Source: Paramacrobiotus metropolitanus (Eukaryota > Tardigrada > Eutardigrada > Parachela > Macrobiotidae). From it: 64,000 bases of DNA. The notes beneath the pieces were generated by a model. That model did no database searches, was not told the DNA's origin, and saw only the letters and a list, made by a program, of their open reading frames with translations. Numbering within the stretch: position 1 is the stretch's first letter; every line of letters begins with the position of its first letter. Positions 12,237 through 25,360 of this stretch are shown one piece after another. The translations under genes and the position numbers were made by a program. Location: the NCBI RefSeq assembly GCF_019649055.1, contig NW_026570243.1, positions 124,001 to 188,000 on the forward strand, in the 5' to 3' direction.

Positions 12237-13020
12237 CCAAGCCACCAAGGCATTCGTTTCACCATCTGGATTTTGTATCTCCCTTGTAGTGGACGATAAT
12301 TCCGGCTTAATCTACTGATAGTTGTTAAGCTTCGAATTACCTGGATATTCTGATGCGTTAGTTGAGATTTTTTGCAATAACTCTGAGTCCGAATATCCAA
12401 ATACAAATACCTAACTCTTCAACAAGGCGATGAAATTATAAACATGCACTTGAACCGGAAGTCCTAAATTTCATTGTGTAAAATGTTTAGGAACAAAGGG
12501 AAATCCGCTTAATTCGAAACTGAGAACGGTATTATTTCTTGCAGCTCGGCTGTATTATTTATTGTAATCATAATATTGGATCATAATACTGCAAGCATCT
12601 TGAAGCTGCCGGCGCAAGTTGGAACATCACGTGCAGCTGGCAAGCAGCAGGCGGACGCGCGTACAAAAGTGCGCACAGCGGCCAAGGTCAAATCGCCGGC
12701 AGAATTTTCTGCCGCTGAATTTTTGTGTGGTCAAAACGCCGGCAGAAATTTTTGAATTTTTTCAAATTTAAGCATAAACTGTATAGTCATAATTAATTAA
12801 AAATACTTCTGTTTGTACACGGTGTTTAAACCGTGTATTACATAGATTCGGGCACTCTACACTGGCATAGTTATGCAAGTACAAATAGCTGTATCGGCAT
12901 GCTTGTAGGATTACGTAGACTGCTTCCACATAACGCCCCGAAGAGTACGAGTATAACAAAACCGTCCAAAAGTAACAAACAAGGTGCTAAACAATACCAT
13001 TATCGCAATAACACCGAAGA
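12237..13020. other. Intergenic, no gene recognised
   Basis: A small inverted CCGGCAGAA / TTCTGCCG motif is near 12695-12755. Nothing else is recognisable before the integrase remnant. Confidence 0.25.
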
Positions 13021-13799
13021 GTGATCTGGTCTGATTACTTTGAAGCCTTACCTGAGAAGACAAACTTCATCGAAGACTGTCCAGATTCATCCGCGACGGA
13101 TGGCCAAGCGCTGCAGGCGACCGACAGAAGGCCTACCAAGCGACTGAAGCGGGAGTTGGTATTGGTCAACGGATGCATTTGTTGGGAAAAGCGAACAGTC
13201 ATCCCGGAAAACCACCGTCCCGCCCTCCTAGCACATTTGCATGACGCGCGCATGGGCGTCAGCAAAATGAAAGCGGAAGCGCGCGGATGCTGCTGCATGG
13301 TGGCCACTGCTGGATAAAGATATCGAGCGACTGGCGGCCGGTTGCCGCATATACTCAGAATGCGCCAAGGAGACTGCGAAAGTTCCATTTTCCCAGTGGG
13401 CCGTGCCGGAAGCACCATGGAAGCGTGTTCATATGGACTTCACGGGTCCGTATCAGGGAACGATGTTACTTATCATAGTGGACGCCCTGTCAAAGTGGCC
13501 AGAGGTCATCCCTAGGAAACACGCCACAACAGATGGGGTAGTGGAAGCGTTTCTGAATCTATTCAGTCGCTACGAGGACCACTGGGTGCTGTGAACACCC
13601 CCTTCACGACTGGGCTGCGATGAACAGCCGGCTGAATTTAAGCCGTTTGCATTTAGACTGTGACGACAGTAGCGTTGCGAGCTACGGCTAACCGGCTGTT
13701 CTTCGCAGCCCAATCGTGTAGGGGGTGTTCACAGAATCACAGCACCCAGTTGTCCTCGCATGTCATATGTTCCGAAATCGTCTCCGACAATGGGGCGCA
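13021..13799 (+). pseudogene. LTR-retrotransposon integrase, 5' part (dead)
   Basis: This encodes the zinc-binding and first catalytic part of a Gypsy-type integrase. The first frame has VLVNGCICWEKRTVIPENHR then LLAHLHDARMGVSKMKAEAR, the classic HHCC-side motif. After a frame change near 13310 comes VPEAPWKRVHMDFTGPYQG with the first catalytic Asp, then VDALSKWPEV and LFSRY. A MITE at 13573-13758 interrupts it. EIVSDNGAHV with the second catalytic Asp follows, and there the 13800-16527 element cuts it again. The rest resumes at 16528. Frame changes and two insertions make it a pseudogene. Confidence 0.75.
13573..13758. mobile_element. Small foldback MITE inside the integrase
   Basis: The arms begin CGAGGACCACTGGGTGCTG and continue TGTGAACACCCCC on the left; the right side is the inverse with a 6-base difference beside the tip. 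The inner core, 13590-13733, is a tighter 144-bp palindrome whose arms also share CTGGGCTGCG and AACAGCCGG. I could not identify a target duplication. It disrupts the integrase between LFSRY and EIVSDNG. Confidence 0.65.
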
Positions 13800-16527
13800 T
13801 GTAGCCGGCAGATATATCAACCAGTTGATTGTAGATAATCTACATGTTAGCCCGTCAGGGAAGTAGATTTTCGTCAATAGATCTGACGAACTGCATCAAT
13901 AGGCCTGCCGACCTGAGCCTATGCTTTGTCTATGGGACCGTCAGTAGATCTGCCGAACCCGCACAACTGTGAAATATGATATCCTTGAGCTTGATGAGCG
14001 CATGGCGGCTTCATATTATACCTGCTGTACGTATCGCTTTCAGTTCAAATACGGTAATACTGGCGGATGCAGGCTTCTGGCAGCAACCATCGCAGATTGT
14101 AATTTAATTAGTATTTTTACTGGAATTGTGTCTAATTCTACGCGCAGGATTTTTGCTTAATTTCGGTACTTACATATTACATAGCGTATAAAAACAATGT
14201 CAACTGCAACACATTGCTTAATATTCAATACTTATTAGACAGCGCATGTGTCAAGTGTTGAACAATTAACTGAGTGATTTAATTTAAAGAATGATAAAAC
14301 GTGCAATCCGCAGACGGGCGACTGCGCATTTACTTAACAATTTCGTTGAGGAAGACAGCAACGACAGCACTGCTGGCGGAGTGTTATACCTGTTAATGTT
14401 TTATGTTAAGCAAACACAAGCACCCGCTATGCATTTTTTGATAATTGAACCACAGATCAGACGAAATGCATCAATAGGTTTCACGGACCTACCCTATGCT
14501 TTGTCTATGAAAACGTCAATAGAGCTGCCGAAACGGCTTAACAATGAAACTTGATACCTTTGAAAACTCCATGCCGGCGTCAACAGTTCGGCCGAGCGGG
14601 AGCATTTAAGGTACAGCCGCACTAGCACATTGTGCCAGCGCTAGATAACCAGAGCCGGGCGCTATGTCTTGTCCCTTCGTGTTGATTTCATGGTTTTCAT
14701 CCACTTTTTCTCAAAAGACCGGTGTATCTCTAAAGTGTGAACGCGGCTATTAGACATCTGGTATCATCGCGAAATGTGTTAATATCGTGGAAATATATTT
14801 CTACTAATTATTTCTACGTTTGCAAATGTTATGCTTGCATTAAAATTAACCGTGGAAGTTTAATCTGACCATTGTAGGCGTTGAGCTAATTAAAAAATAA
14901 CTGCGTCGCTTCCTGAGCTTAATTAGTTTCCGCTTGATTTGTGCAATGAAATAATTTTCTCAAACTTGGCCTATGTGCTGAATAATACCGATTGTGTTAA
15001 ATGGTAAATATTAAAAATTATTAGAAATAAAAAGTAGTAAAAAACAGAGACAAGTATAAAATTGCCAAAACTTGCGGCTATGACATTTGTCAGACGTCCG
15101 CGTTTATTATATTTTGAACTTTGAACAACGCTTTTTTGAGTGGAAAAAGTAGAGAAGAAATGGCACGGTCGTTTGTCTTCATATCGCCGATACAATGGGC
15201 CAACGCGGTGATATCTTTAAGGTACAGCTCGGCCAAACTGCTGATGCCGGCATTCAGATCAGTAAGGATATCCAGTTTCAATGTTATGCCGGTTTGGCAG
15301 ATCTATTGACGCTTCTATAGACCAAGCATAGGCTCGGGTCGGCAGGTCTATCAATGCAGTTCGTCAAACCTGTTGACGGACATCCAGTCGCTTTTTGCCT
15401 CATGTTAAAAAGGTGACATTTCGAGCACAGCAGCAAATATAGCAATTAAGCCGTTCCAGTCCAAAGTGTACTTACATTGCGTTATTTTTTCTAAATTTAT
15501 ATAGTAGTAGTTTATTCGTGTGTTGCATGTACTGGATTGACGGTTATGTTTATGTAGGTTAGCACAGTAGCGTCCGGTCACTGCTTAAATCGTGCTCGAT
15601 AATTTGGGCAGGAAATAAGTGTTGCTTCCCGTATTGTACGTTGAGGTATCCTTGCGAAACTTTCGTTGTGGAGTCTTAGAAAATAACCAACCCTTTCAGT
15701 GCTACCGCAGTTACTGCTCAATAGTTAGATCAAATTCGCAGTTCGGTTTAACTACTCGGGAGTTACAATGCGATTGCCTCACGGTGGGCTGATTTGCGAG
15801 TACATTTAATTCTATAATACGAGTATTCAGACTTCACTGTAATCAAAATAAAGTACTACAATTTTACATTAAACGTTCAACAGTTCTGACATAACTTTAT
15901 TTTGGACGTTCGTAGAAGGTTGTAATTACAGTAAATACTAAATAGTGAATACCCTTTAATCGTGTTGTTTGTACGCCAACGTTGAAAAACAGACAGATGT
16001 TCCGATACTCGATATTAGCGGAATAATGCCGTTAGAACACAGTCAGAATTATTCTGGACTTCTGGTTATGACATTTCAGAGGACAGGCAGCAATGCGTTT
16101 TAAAATTATAGCTTTGTGCCCCACTCTTATTACTGAGAGAAAAATATTACTTCGATTTTGCGCTGATTGTCAGATATTTGCGCTCTGTATTCACTGCAAA
16201 CAACTACAGGTGTGCTGATTTGAAATGTGAAGGCGCAACAGGAATAGCGAAATGCTATTTTTCGTCTAGCGCCGCGCCGGTACATAGCTGCATATGTTCA
16301 GGCTCGGCCGAGCTGTATTGTAGATGCCGGCATGCTGTGCAAGGATATCAAGTTTCACTGTTTTGCGGGTTCGGCAGATCTGTTGATGTTTCCATAGGCA
16401 ACGCACAGGCTCGGGTCGGCAGGCCTATTGATGCAGTTCGTCAAATCTATTGACGAAAATCTACTTCCCTGACGGGCTAACATGTAGATTATCTACAATC
16501 AACTGGTTGATATATCTGCCGGCTACA
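13800..16527. mobile_element. 2.7-kb foldback element with 6-bp TSD, tip TGTAGCCGGC
   Basis: The left end TGTAGCCGGCAGATATATCA is the exact inverse of the right end at 16508-16527. GGCGCA flanks both sides (13794-13799 and 16528-16533), and joining the flanks restores the integrase frame. The terminal repeats extend about 190 bp. Within the element a roughly 130-bp module (containing GGCAGATCTNTTGA and CATCAATAGG-type motifs) occurs four times: two copies face one way (about 13870-13990 and 14450-14600) and two the other (about 15200-15380 and 16320-16460). No transposase or other long coding region is visible, so it is non-autonomous. The superfamily is unknown to me. Confidence 0.8.
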
Positions 16528-16740
16528 GGCGCAGTTTACACTGGAACCGTTTGCCCAATTTGGTGCTCAGTTCGGAATCAAGCGCATACGGACGCCTCCG
16601 AGACATCCGCAGTCCCAGTCCAACGGACCGGCGGTCCAACGGAGAGGACGGAAAGTTACTTCCAGTTGCTCTGCGCCAGTTCCTAAGCCGCTGCCGGAGC
16701 GTCACATATGCGACGGCGGGCGTAACGCCGCCGTAACAGC
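16528..16740 (+). pseudogene. LTR-retrotransposon integrase, 3' part (dead)
   Basis: Continues the integrase core broken at 13799. The frame reads FGIKRIRTPPRHPQSQSNG, the segment before the catalytic Glu of retroviral-type integrases (usual form HP-Q-SNG-x-E). The expected Glu is replaced and the frame decays a few residues later. Together with 13021-13799 this is one dead copy. Confidence 0.65.
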
Positions 16741-18063
16741 TGAGCAATTCATCGGTCGGAAAATGCGGTTTACCATGGATTTGCTGGTGATCACAACGAG
16801 AGAGAGTAACCGCCAGCGGCATCAACGTAATTTTAACCAACACACCAAACCAAAGATTTTCCAAATGTTTTTGAGTGGGGCTTTCCCAGTGGGGGAGGTG
16901 TAATAGTGCATGACGTTTACATAGCAACCAATACAGCTGCAACTGTAAGATCGTGTAAACATGCAGGGTGCAACGTGGCGCGCCAAATATAGTAAGTATA
17001 TTAATAATTTGTAATTTTGTACGATAAAATGGGACAGTGGATGCCCGGGAAGCGCGTTTCTATACCTCTTTGCAGCGCTTCTGTCCTTTGTAGTTTGTAA
17101 TCGTTCTTTGTCCGCTTGCTTCTGCTCTGGAGATTAACCTGTCCCGGAGCAAGGGGAAGGATGTAGATAAGATTGGATATCATTAGGTCGTATTCGTCGT
17201 TACGAGTTTGTTTGTCATTACGAGTACCTGTAGTATTGTGAATTCACAAGCAGCGTTGTGCTGAAACGGTTCAATAATAATAAATACTGTACCCACCCAC
17301 CATATCAGAAAAACTCCATTCCGTTACCTGTCATTTTCCACAAAGAAAATCATTTTCTACGATTTTATTAACGAAATGGCCATTTTTTTATTGAAAAATA
17401 AGGGTGGAATAATCAAAAAATGAATTTTCTAGACATTTTTCAAGGCTTCTAATCCAATGTTTTCATTTTTCAAAAACAAACCGGGCTTGGGAAAAACGGG
17501 GTTCGAAAGTAAAAGCTATGTTTTTTTGGAAAAATTCCTATAAAAATAATTTTAGGCGTAGATATGGATTAAAGGAAATGCCGATCGAATAAAAATATAA
17601 AATGCAATGAAAAGATTGTTTGAAAGATCGTTAACGCTACATCAGCAAAAACACTAATATTTCAATAGCAATTTCTTGGCTTATACGATAAATTAACTAA
17701 AACAGAAAGAATATTAAAAAATCGTTTAGGATTATTTTCTTATCCATAATCGTTTTTTATCCATAACCATTTTATAAAAAATCGTATAGGATTATTTTCT
17801 TATCCATTATTGTTTCATTTGCAAAATGACCCGAAACTGCTTGAATTTCAACAGGAACAGGAGAGCCATAACAATGGGAATTTTTCTTAGCAGAATATTG
17901 TGCAGAACATTTCAGAATTTGACATTTGTGCAGACAAGTTAATAAAAAAAACCGAAAAAATGCAGCTGCAAAATTCTCGTTAAACTGCCAGAATACAAGA
18001 AGAGGTCATGATCCTGTCAAATGTAGGAACCTGCAATCAACGATCAACTTGGCGATTATCCGT
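16741..18063. other. AT-rich intergenic stretch, no gene recognised
   Basis: About 17280-17930 is very AT-rich. A near-duplicate TTATCCAT(A/T)A segment occurs around 17740-17810. No coding exon is visible. Confidence 0.3.
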
Positions 18064-21000
18064 TCAGTCGCCGCGGAGCAGATTGAGCACATCGTCCGGA
18101 TAGTCGTCCTCGTCGCCGTCCCCGGGTGGCCGGATGTTCTCCTGGGAGACCGCCTCGTCCCGTCCCTCGTCGTCGTCCGTGTCGCACAGGTCGATCAGCG
18201 GCGGTGTCGGCGCTTTCGGAGGGGGCGGCGGGGGCGTGGCGTCGATGTAGCGGTTGTCCAGTTCGCTGTTGATCACCTCAGATTTGCTGCGCTTCAGCAC
18301 TGCTTTTCCCGCCCCGGTCGCCGGGCTGGCGTCGTCCTCGGGGCTCTTGCGCTTGCTGCAGCCGGGCGATGCTACCGGGATACCAGCAAATAAATTAGAT
18401 CGAATTAATACGGATCTTTAAATAAATTATTACTAAGTTTTTCAAATTTGTTTCGATTTACTAACCTTTAAAATTATTTTTTAACATTTTTTTTTACCAC
18501 GACCAAACGAACGAAAAGAGCCCTTTTAGTTCCTGCTTATTTTGTTCTCATCTTCTCTTATACGATTTCACTCATTCTGCTATTCCAGTGTAATTACCTG
18601 CTAACAGAAATCAGGCAGTATAATTACCTAACAATAATTTGCTTCGCTGTTTTTCCACTGATATTTCGTACTTATACATACTGCCATTCATTTCATTTTA
18701 CACTAACGTATTTTCACCAATACTAATTTTCAGATAAATATACAACAACTCACATTTCATGTGAAAAATTAATAAGGCAGGTAATTATTTAATAAGCTTG
18801 TATCAGAAGTACAGCAGCGGTATTTATTTTAAATAGTTAAAAAAGACATTTTCCCAATAACTGTTGGATAAAATTGCTGTGACAGTAAGTAGCCATACCT
18901 GTGCCGGGTTCGCTGCGATGCAGACTGCCCTCGGGCTCCTCGGTGGTGCTGGACTGCGCGTCGATCCCGTCTTCCACCCGCTCATCCTTATCCACCTCCA
19001 CGTCCACGTCGCTGCCGGCGCCGGCGTCCGCCGCTGCCTCTTCCTGTTCCGCCGCCGGCACCTCGTTGTCCTCCTCCTCAACGAGATCGTACTCGTCGTT
19101 GGAGAAGTCCGGTTTGTTGGCGCCCGGATCGGCCTCGTCGCGCTCCACCACCAGGCCCTCGGCGCGCAGCTTCGCCTTGTACTCCGCCAACCGGTCCAGG
19201 AAGCCGCTCCGGACCTGGTTGATCAACAGGTGCTGCTCCAGGTGGGAGTCGCGCGGCAGCTGCGGCTCACTGCAATCACAGCGTACAAGGGAACAATTTA
19301 GAAAAAGGAAAATTAAATTCAAGGAACATCAACATACATAATGAAATAAAAAAAAACGTAAATAACAAGATAAATACGAATAAATCAATAAACAATTAAC
19401 AAAACAAATGAGCAAAAGATAGAATTTTAGCGCCTGGTTGATTTAGCTAAATAGGCGCAATAGGCGTGGTCCATTCAATTACTAAATCAACATGCGGTTT
19501 CAATAAGATAATTTACTGCAAAAAAACATAACTCAATTTTTTGCTGCTTTTTTCACTCAAAGACATAGATTTCAGAACGACCGTTCTGCGGAGAATTTGT
19601 AACAAATCACCAATAAAACTACCATAAAATTACTTTGTAACTACCAATAAAAACGCCCATTTTAAATTCTTTTCATTAATTTTGTCATTATTGTTGTCTT
19701 TATTTTTTCACATTATTTTTAGTCCACTGAAAACCGTAACGCAATTTCGGGACAACAGTCTGCCGGAACATTTTCAGAAACCTAACATAAAAAAAATTGA
19801 ATATTTACGCTTTTATATATTTTTTTACCAAGTATTTTCTGTACATTACTGACTCGGAGCTGTAGGTGTATTTGGAGACGACGGTCCTGCGGAACCTCTT
19901 GGCGCGGTACTGCTTTACCGCGCAGTGAAAACGCGGAAACACGTCCTGGACGTCCAGCGGCCGGCGCGTCTCCTCGTGGCGCAGGCGCGGCTGCTTCTTC
20001 TCGGCGGCGATCTTCTGCATGATGGTGCGCACGTGCTCCACGCTGTAGCCCTTGCGGAAATCGGCCTTCTGGCCGGCGCGGTGGGCGACGGCCACCTGGT
20101 CGTTGTCGGCGAAGGACTTCTGCACCATGCGCGTCAGACACTGGTCCAGCCGGTGCACGCCGCTGCCTTTATAGACGAACGGCGGCATCTGGAAGCCCCG
20201 CGGCGCTCTCTCCCCGCTCTTCTCTTCTTTCTCCTTGTCCATTTCCGTCAGTTTGACGATCTCCTCCAGACAGGCGCCGCTGCGCTTCTTCCACTTGTCC
20301 TGCTCTATTTCATCAAGCTCAGTTCAATAATGGCAAGTCAATACTGCCGAGTATAAAAACACAGCCACAGGTAAAGGAATAAATAAGTACCTAATATAAA
20401 TACTGTAATCAAAGGTAAATAAACACGGGAATAAAGGAAATAAATAAAATTAAATAATCCAGAAATCAAATCAAGTTACACAGGACCAAGACAAAACAAA
20501 ATTGACAACCGAAGAATTCAAAATAAATAAAATTCAACCACAAAAGTAAATAAAGTTAAATCACAAACATAAAGAAAACGGCTAACAGAAATAAATAACA
20601 TAACAACCAAAAATCGAATTAATCAAAAATTTCAAAACAAAAAACGAAATGAATTCAATTCAACACTCAAAAATGCAAAATCAAAGGAAATTAAATTCCA
20701 AAAATTCCAAGAACATAGTCTGTGGATGCCGTTACCATGGTGCGATGGCAGGCCGGCTCGTCGTTCATATCCATCTCCTCGCGCTCGAGCGCCATCACCT
20801 GTTTATCGCACTCCCGCGCCCACTCCACCAGCTTCCCCAGACGCAACTTGTCCGGGCCCTCGGCCATGGCGTCCATGAACTTCTCCACCTCGGCGTAGTC
20901 CTCCGGCTCGACCTCCTCCTCCTCGTACACCTCTTCCTCATCGTACGCGTCGCCCTCGTCCTCCTCCTCCGCCGTATCGTAGGGCACATCGTACTCCGCC

Positions 21001-21362
21001 GGGATGAGGGCGTCCAGGTCGCGGGTGTGCAGGTACCGCTGAAAGTAATCCTCCGTCATCTCGGAGGCCCGCGAGGAGGGCCGGTCGGCTACGGGGAGGC
21101 CCCCGGAGGTGCTGGGGATGGGGGCCGCCTCGGTGGTGTCATTCAGCGCGGCGGGGGTAGGGGCGCGGGCGGTTAGCCCGGCGGGCGCCCCTCGAGTAAA
21201 GCGTGGTCCGGGGGACGGGACCTGTCGGGGTTCCTGTGCGGGGGGTCCGTGCGGGGGCAGGGCGCTGCTGCGCTTGCCCATGACCTTGCGGCGCAGACAG
21301 GCCGGACCCGGGAGACAGGGCGGGAAGCTGCCGATGATCTGGATGTCGTCATCGTCGTCCAT
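18064..21362 (-). CDS. DAXX-like nuclear protein (histone H3.3 chaperone family)
   Basis: Four GC-rich exons, 21362-20736, 20317-19854, 19269-18899 and 18371-18064, keep phase and total 590 codons. The start opens MDDDDDIQIIGS, a SUMO-interaction-type motif. A helical part follows (LVEWARECDKQVMALEREE, PPFVYKGSGVHRLDQCLTRM and EPQLPRDSHLEQHLLINQ) with the order and spacing I know from the DAXX helical-bundle and histone-binding region. A long acidic stretch comes next, as in DAXX, and near the C-terminus LIDLCDTDDD is a second SUMO-interaction-type motif. If the assignment holds, the protein works in the nucleus as an H3.3 chaperone. The identification is by eye from short motifs; the exon structure is more certain than the name. 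The second donor is an unusual GTCAGT. Confidence 0.6.
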
Positions 21363-24300
21363 ACTGGTCCGGGTGTTGGCGATGGCGGGGATGCTGATTC
21401 GGTTGCTGGAATTGTTTAGCTGCTTAACTGATTCAACTTGATTTAATTCTCTTCGACGTCTTCGTATTCGATCTGCTTTAGTAAACCGAGATATATGAAT
21501 ACCTTCAATTAAATTATTAAAAATAAATACCCTCAAACATAGAGACTCTATTAGCGAAAAGCCACTTTTTCTGTATGGCCTCAATCGTATCTCACATAGG
21601 CTTGTTTTGTAGAGAAAAAAATCTGAAACTTTTTAGTGTTTTTGAATAAATCGAAAGAAAAAGATTTCTATTCCAAAAGGAAGGAATGATGGGAATATAC
21701 GTCCCACAATAGGGTCTACGAGGAACCGCATTTTTAGCCGTGCCAGCCCGAATATGAGCCGATCTCCACTGCATACTTAAAGCATGGGGCCAGCCACAGA
21801 AACTCGTGTGCGGTAGCCCTAATGTCTTAATCATCGCGACAGACGATTTTAGCTCATGTTCTGTGGCTTCCCAAAATTCTAAAAAGATGTAACAAGCTAG
21901 ACAACTCAAAATTTTTGAAAGTATGTATCAAGTTTTATCAGTTTCAGTAAGGCAGACACGCTCAATGCAAGTTTATCAGTATGCCGTTTGCCAGGGAACC
22001 TAACGTACAAAACACCAGATTTCACAGTTCGCACTTATTTCAAGACCCGGAGTTTCCCGGGGAGATTTTCATCCCAAAACTGAATGAAATCGAAAGATAA
22101 TGAAGTTTACAAACTTTTGGATTTGGTAAAGTTGTGGTAAATCGTCCTAGTTCAAAAGATAAATGCAACAGAAGAGCAACTTTTGTATAGTGCGACTGGG
22201 TCTACAACGTTTATAGCGGCTCAATGTAGTGGTACTCTGGATAAGCCATACACCATTCGATAGAGAATTAAATTCTCTTTCTGATTGGTGCGTTTTAAAA
22301 TAAGACCAATTAGAAAGGCGTGGGGCAGGGCTACCACAAGCCGAGGCATGCATTTTCTCGGTACGAAGCACGGGATTCGAGCCGAAATAGTGCACAGTGT
22401 GGTGCATATACCTACGCTGTCGTAGAGTCAAACAGTCAAACTTTAAAAGAGATCAAATCCAACCTGCATGACAGCTAACCAAAAAATCAAATTAAGTAGA
22501 GAAGAAAAGAAATAAAAATAACACTTTATTAACCTAAGAGATACAATAAAGCAATCAATTAATTATCAACCCCAGAAATTCACAATAAATACAGTTAAAC
22601 GAAGATACTGGGTATGTCACTTACAGGGATTAAATTTGTCCTGATTTGTGCTGTCTTCAACTGCAAGTACTCAACAGAAAATACACACTTACATGGTGAC
22701 GTTAGACTTAGAATATGGGGTCTCCAGCGTCATCCTTGAAATTGAAGGGACTGCGCATCAAGGCTGAAGGCATGCGGCGCATCTGCAAGCAGCAAGCCCA
22801 TCCATATCATAACAACATGAGATCGACGCTTATGTTGGCAAAAAAAAGACAGTACTTTGTGCGTTGGCTTTCGAGTTTCGATCTTTGCATTATTAGGGGA
22901 ACAGAAAAATGAACCTAGTGAACAGTATTACAGTCACAGCTTGCCAAATACCTGCTTGTGCTGACAATAGCCTGGTGATGATCGTCATCCGCACTTGCCA
23001 ACATCAGCCCGTTGCTGGCGTTGCAGATTCTTGCGCAATTCGGAACACAGAACAGTATCACAGCCAATTTCCCAATTTAATGGCGACTCTAAAATTAAAG
23101 CAGTGAAAGAAAGCACTATAGGTTGGAACTTGAAAGTTCTACGCTCTATGAAGAATTCCGGGAGGTCGAAGAACGATAAACTTTTGGCGCGACGACAGAC
23201 CAGGTAGAAAGCAGACAACTCAACAGATGAGAAAAGGCAAAAGCGAAACAAGTCATTCATGAATTTCCGTAATTGACGATTCTCGCCAGGATGGCGCCCC
23301 GTGGCGGTTGAGAGCCGTACGCCCACGCTACGCCCAGAAGTCATCGTAGGCCATAGCAACACGTGCTTTTCCTGGCATTGTTTAAACAGCGCGAGTTCGC
23401 ACACTATTCTGCTTACTAATGCGGCAATTACATAAAAAATAAAAGGACACTAAGCTCTACCAATTGGGCGACACATGCCTGATAAAAAGTGAATGTGCCC
23501 CGTAAATTGTGCGGCGATGCCGATGGCCGTGGTATATCAGAGCGCCTCACGTGCGACTGTTTTCGCGTGTTACATGGCGCATGCGCATTTCCCCTTTTGG
23601 CGCACTGCGAAATTCCTGTAGTTAGTGACGTCAAAATGACACACTGCCAGTCTGCAGTCCCGGCGAGAATCACGAATTATCCGATTTGCCAACTGTGTGG
23701 AAATCGAACCCGAAATTATTCGGGTTGAGTTATGAGGCGAAACTGCATGCGCGTGGTGGGTGGGTAGTGAGACTGCGTCGGTGCCGGACATGTGCCCGCC
23801 ACCGTAAGCGGCTGCACACGGAACGCCCGGCTTTTTAATTAATTAATTTTTTTTGAATAATTAGATACAGTGTGGAAACAGGAAATCCCAGTAGAAATTC
23901 AACACGAGTACGAGCTCGGTCATCGTGGACAATCCTAATGACGTCATATAGATAGTTATACCAAATTAACGTTTTCTTGTGCTAATCAGACCAAAATGTG
24001 CGTCAGCCGAATTGCACTGTGGTTGAATTGCACTGACGGCCGCAAACCTTTGGCCGAAAAAACAAACCTTTGGCCGAAATGAACGTGGCCGAAATGAAAA
24101 CAACCGAAGTTATCGGTAGCCAAGAAAGGCTCCAAAAGTAAGTATTCCTGAAAACGATTTCAAATGGCGTGACTTATTTGCTCGATCTCGGCTCGATTTC
24201 GATTCTTTCAACAACGCTTTCAACGATTTCGATCCTTTCAATTGTTGGACATCATGGTCCTCATGGTCCTGCCGACACATACTGCTATAAAGAACTAAAT

Positions 24301-24696
24301 TCGCCAGTTCCTGGCACAGCATCAGATGTGTTTGGAAGTTAGCTGGAAACTTCGTAGCTGTTTACATCCGGTCATCAAAGCCAATCAATGTAAAGATAAC
24401 CATTCGATATGTTAAAAAAATTGTCTAGATATACAGAATGCAAACGCTTTACGCGTATGCAAATTAATAAGTAGTACTAAAAGATAATTCAACATGACTG
24501 TAAGACAACACCGGCTTTTCCTCCTAACTTAAGAAGAAGCGAGTGATAAACTAAAAGACAGTTTTACTGCCTAGTTTCCAAAAACAAAATAACGCCGTTA
24601 CACTCCAATTTTCAAACCGAATGCAAACTTCTGTTGCAAACCGATATTCTTCCCATTTAAACGAGACCTTCACTACATGGAGTGAGAAGGGCCAGT
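21363..24696. other. Intergenic, no gene recognised
   Basis: Minus-strand open frames at 21592-21909 and 22147-22431 are uninterrupted but match nothing I know and lack splice or start signals I would trust. The 23430-23830 part is GC-richer without clear content. Confidence 0.25.
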
Positions 24697-25289
24697 TTAT
24701 CGGCATAGTCCAGGAGTAGTCGATATATTATCCATGGCAATGCCACCATGACCTTCGAAAATCCCGTGTCTACCTTCGAACGTTAGCGTGAAGTCTTTCA
24801 TGGTATCCACTCCCACGGGCATTTGAACCATTTGCTGCTCCCACTGGCGCGTTTCCCGGCCCGGAAGTGCAAACATCTCCAGATTGGATATCAACCCACC
24901 GTTCCCACCGGTTATCATAAGATACAGGTCACCCGGATTACTGCCCTTCATATATGTCCAAAATTTCAGGCACAGTGCATCGTCCGGGCTTTGACGGATG
25001 AATTCCTTGGTAAGTATCGTTCCGCGCGCGGGAGTGGCACTCGTGTTGAAGTAGAGGAACAGTCCTGTGGAATTGATTGTGCTACTTTTGGTATTTCAAA
25101 AATCAGGCAGAATTAAAGAACCTTTACCGGAACCGGCCTGCGTCAAATCATCTACCGGGATCGCCAGATTAACATCAAATGCAGGGCTGGAAGCGGAGAT
25201 CAGATTCCACTGGTAGTTTGGACGCAAACCATCCACTGGACCCCATCCACACGTATCACCATCGTCGAACGAGCATACGCTTACCACTA
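24697..25289 (-). pseudogene. MAM-domain terminal exon with an in-frame stop
   Basis: One MAM domain (extracellular adhesion-type module) reads through on the minus strand. It begins after an acceptor at about 25290 with CSFDDGDTCGWG, and continues with SGKGSLILPDF. After a TGA in the same frame it goes on with STGLFLYFNTSATPARGTIL, ALCLKFWTYMKG, GGLISNLEMF and IAMDNISTTPGLC, ending at 24697. The TGA near 25096 is the only break, so this is a recent pseudogene, a very short unseen intron or a base error. It is downstream of and parallel to the MAM gene at 28077-31128, so it probably arose from a tandem paralogue. Confidence 0.6.
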
Positions 25290-25360
25290 ATTAACACAAT
25301 CAATTAATAAACGCTGTTACTATATTAGCCTGTATATCACTATTATTATACGAAATGGTT

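Noticed and set aside
18837-21441. Long plus-strand frames opposite the DAXX-like exons
   Set aside because: They mirror GC-rich exons with correct splice sites on the minus strand and have low-complexity content.
23440-23725. tRNA-like words on the minus strand (GCTCTACCAATTGGGCG and a GGGTTCGAT-type loop)
   Set aside because: The two parts are about 240 bases apart with no anticodon arm or acceptor stem that pairs, so it is not a tRNA.
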